From NCBI GenBank assembly GCA_016213595.1, contig JACRAA010000395.1:1-5993 (forward strand): a DNA stretch of 5,993 nucleotides. Reading direction: 5' to 3'. This DNA comes from Actinomycetota bacterium. GTDB lineage: Bacteria > Actinomycetota > Actinomycetes > Propionibacteriales > Propionibacteriaceae. Both the position numbers and the translations under genes were made by a program. This document shows positions 5,509 to 5,993 of the stretch, one piece after another; within the stretch, counting starts at the first letter, position 1, and each line of letters begins with the position of its first letter. The notes under the pieces are model-generated. The model worked only from the letters and a program-made list of their open reading frames with translations. It had not been told where the DNA came from and searched no databases.

Positions 5509-5993
5509 GTGCGCGTCTACAACTTCTCAGCAGGTCCAGCTGTCATGCCCCTCGAGGTCATCGAGGAGGCCGCCGCCGAGCTCGCCGACTGGCAGGGCTC
5601 CGGCATGAGCGTCATGGAGGTCTCCCACCGCGGGAAGCCCTTCGTCGCCTGCGCGGCCGAGACCGAGTCGCGGTTCCGCTCGGTCATGGGGGTCCCCGAC
5701 GACTACGCCGTGCTGTTCCTGCAGGGAGGGGCCACCGGACAGTTCGCCGCCGTGCCCATGAACCTCACGTCGCCCGGCGACACGATCGACGTGCTCAACA
5801 CGGGCCAGTGGTCCGCGAAGGCAATCTCCGAGGCCAAGAAGTACGGGCTCGACGTGCAGGTGGTGGCCGACGAGAAGGACTCCAACTACACCACCGGCAA
5901 GATCTACAAGTCGGTGATCCAGAAGGAGCGGCGCGGCGACTACCTCGGCCACACCGTGCAGGTGATCCCGCACATCACCGACGAGATCAAGGC
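5509..5993 (+). CDS. serC: Chimeric ORF: SerC N-terminal part joined in frame to PyrG, runs off window
   Basis: Residues 1-124 are phosphoserine aminotransferase, which converts 3-phosphohydroxypyruvate and glutamate to phosphoserine. Visible are NFSAGPA (5-11), SVMEVSHR (34-41, substrate-binding His-Arg), the PLP phosphate-binding GGATGQFAAVP (73-83) and Trp101 in NTGQW, which stacks on PLP. SerC is normally about 360 residues; from about residue 125 this frame no longer reads as SerC, so the PLP lysine region and the C-terminal domain are absent. Instead it continues as CTP synthase to the window edge (see the 5881-5993 entry). GTG 5509 is the only possible start: an in-frame TGA lies at 5494 and GAGAGG (5495-5500) is eight bases upstream. 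The SerC part is of the E. coli/Bacillus type rather than the divergent mycobacterial type. The product should be inactive as SerC. An assembly chimera is likely. Confidence 0.85.
   Translation, partial: MRVYNFSAGPAVMPLEVIEEAAAELADWQGSGMSVMEVSHRGKPFVACAAETESRFRSVMGVPDDYAVLFLQGGATGQFAAVPMNLTSPGDTIDVLNTGQWSAKAISEAKKYGLDVQVVADEKDSNYTTGKIYKSVIQKERRGDYLGHTVQVIPHITDEIK
5881..5993 (+). other. pyrG: Internal fragment of CTP synthase (pyrG) fused to serC
   Basis: From residue 125 of the 5509 frame the sequence reads SNYTTGKIY, then KERRGDYLG, then TVQVIPHITDEIK. This is the nearly invariant block of the CTP synthase synthetase domain, corresponding to about residues 88-124 of E. coli PyrG, including the Asp107 and Leu109 equivalents that help couple glutamine hydrolysis to CTP formation. 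SerC proteins have nothing like it. The first ~87 PyrG residues, with the SSLGKG P-loop, are missing, so this is not a working CTP synthase. The exact join cannot be fixed because a SerC would also be expected to read roughly D-x-N-Y-T/S here; the boundary lies within about 5876-5898. Confidence 0.88.

Noticed and set aside
5527..5973. Minus-strand 148-codon frame opposite the serC-pyrG ORF
   Set aside because: His/Val/Gly/Leu-rich antisense shadow that spans the chimeric join; no independent motif.
5509..5993. A genuine bifunctional SerC-PyrG enzyme
   Set aside because: The SerC part stops before its PLP lysine and the PyrG part begins after its P-loop, so neither activity could be retained.

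Overview
The window is GC-rich DNA with strong G/C preference at third codon positions, GTG as well as ATG starts, a twin-arginine secreted hydrolase and a protein with a DUF2510-like WWDG..WT motif. Together these point to a high-GC Gram-positive (Actinomycetota). No genus is claimed. Genes are densely packed, with no tRNA, rRNA, CRISPR array, transposase or phage gene visible.

Layout, left to right. A small soluble protein with a four-cysteine zinc ribbon and a DUF2510-like motif (92-616, +) sits behind a plausible promoter and a duplicated, self-complementary translation start region. A gene-poor stretch (617-904) follows, holding at most a weak proline-rich ORF and a 21-bp tandem repeat. 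Next come a Nudix hydrolase (905-1321, -) and, divergent from it, a complete AEC-family membrane transporter (1441-2355, +). A 209-base gap leads to a Tat-exported alpha/beta-hydrolase/esterase (2565-3851, +), whose stop codon lies inside a 17-bp tandem repeat. Convergent with it is a two-gene minus-strand operon: a short-chain dehydrogenase/reductase (4609-5430) whose stop overlaps the start of a P-loop nucleoside/sugar-type kinase (3941-4612) as ATGA. A serC-like gene begins at 5509 on the plus strand, divergent from the SDR gene.

The most important observation is at the right edge. The reading frame starting at 5509 begins as phosphoserine aminotransferase (SerC) for about 124 codons. At about 5881-5898 it continues in the same frame as an internal piece of CTP synthase (PyrG), with the KERRGDYLG and TVQVIPHIT signatures. 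The join falls where the two families carry similar residues (SNYTT). The chimera lacks the SerC catalytic lysine region and the PyrG P-loop, so neither enzyme should work. An assembly or amplification chimera is the most economical explanation, and a real microhomology recombination is the alternative. A reader should not annotate this ORF as an intact serC or as a natural fusion enzyme without read-level support.

Apart from the SDR-kinase pair the genes do not form one recognisable pathway. The rest looks like ordinary accessory or housekeeping content, with some notable small-scale repeats at gene starts and ends.
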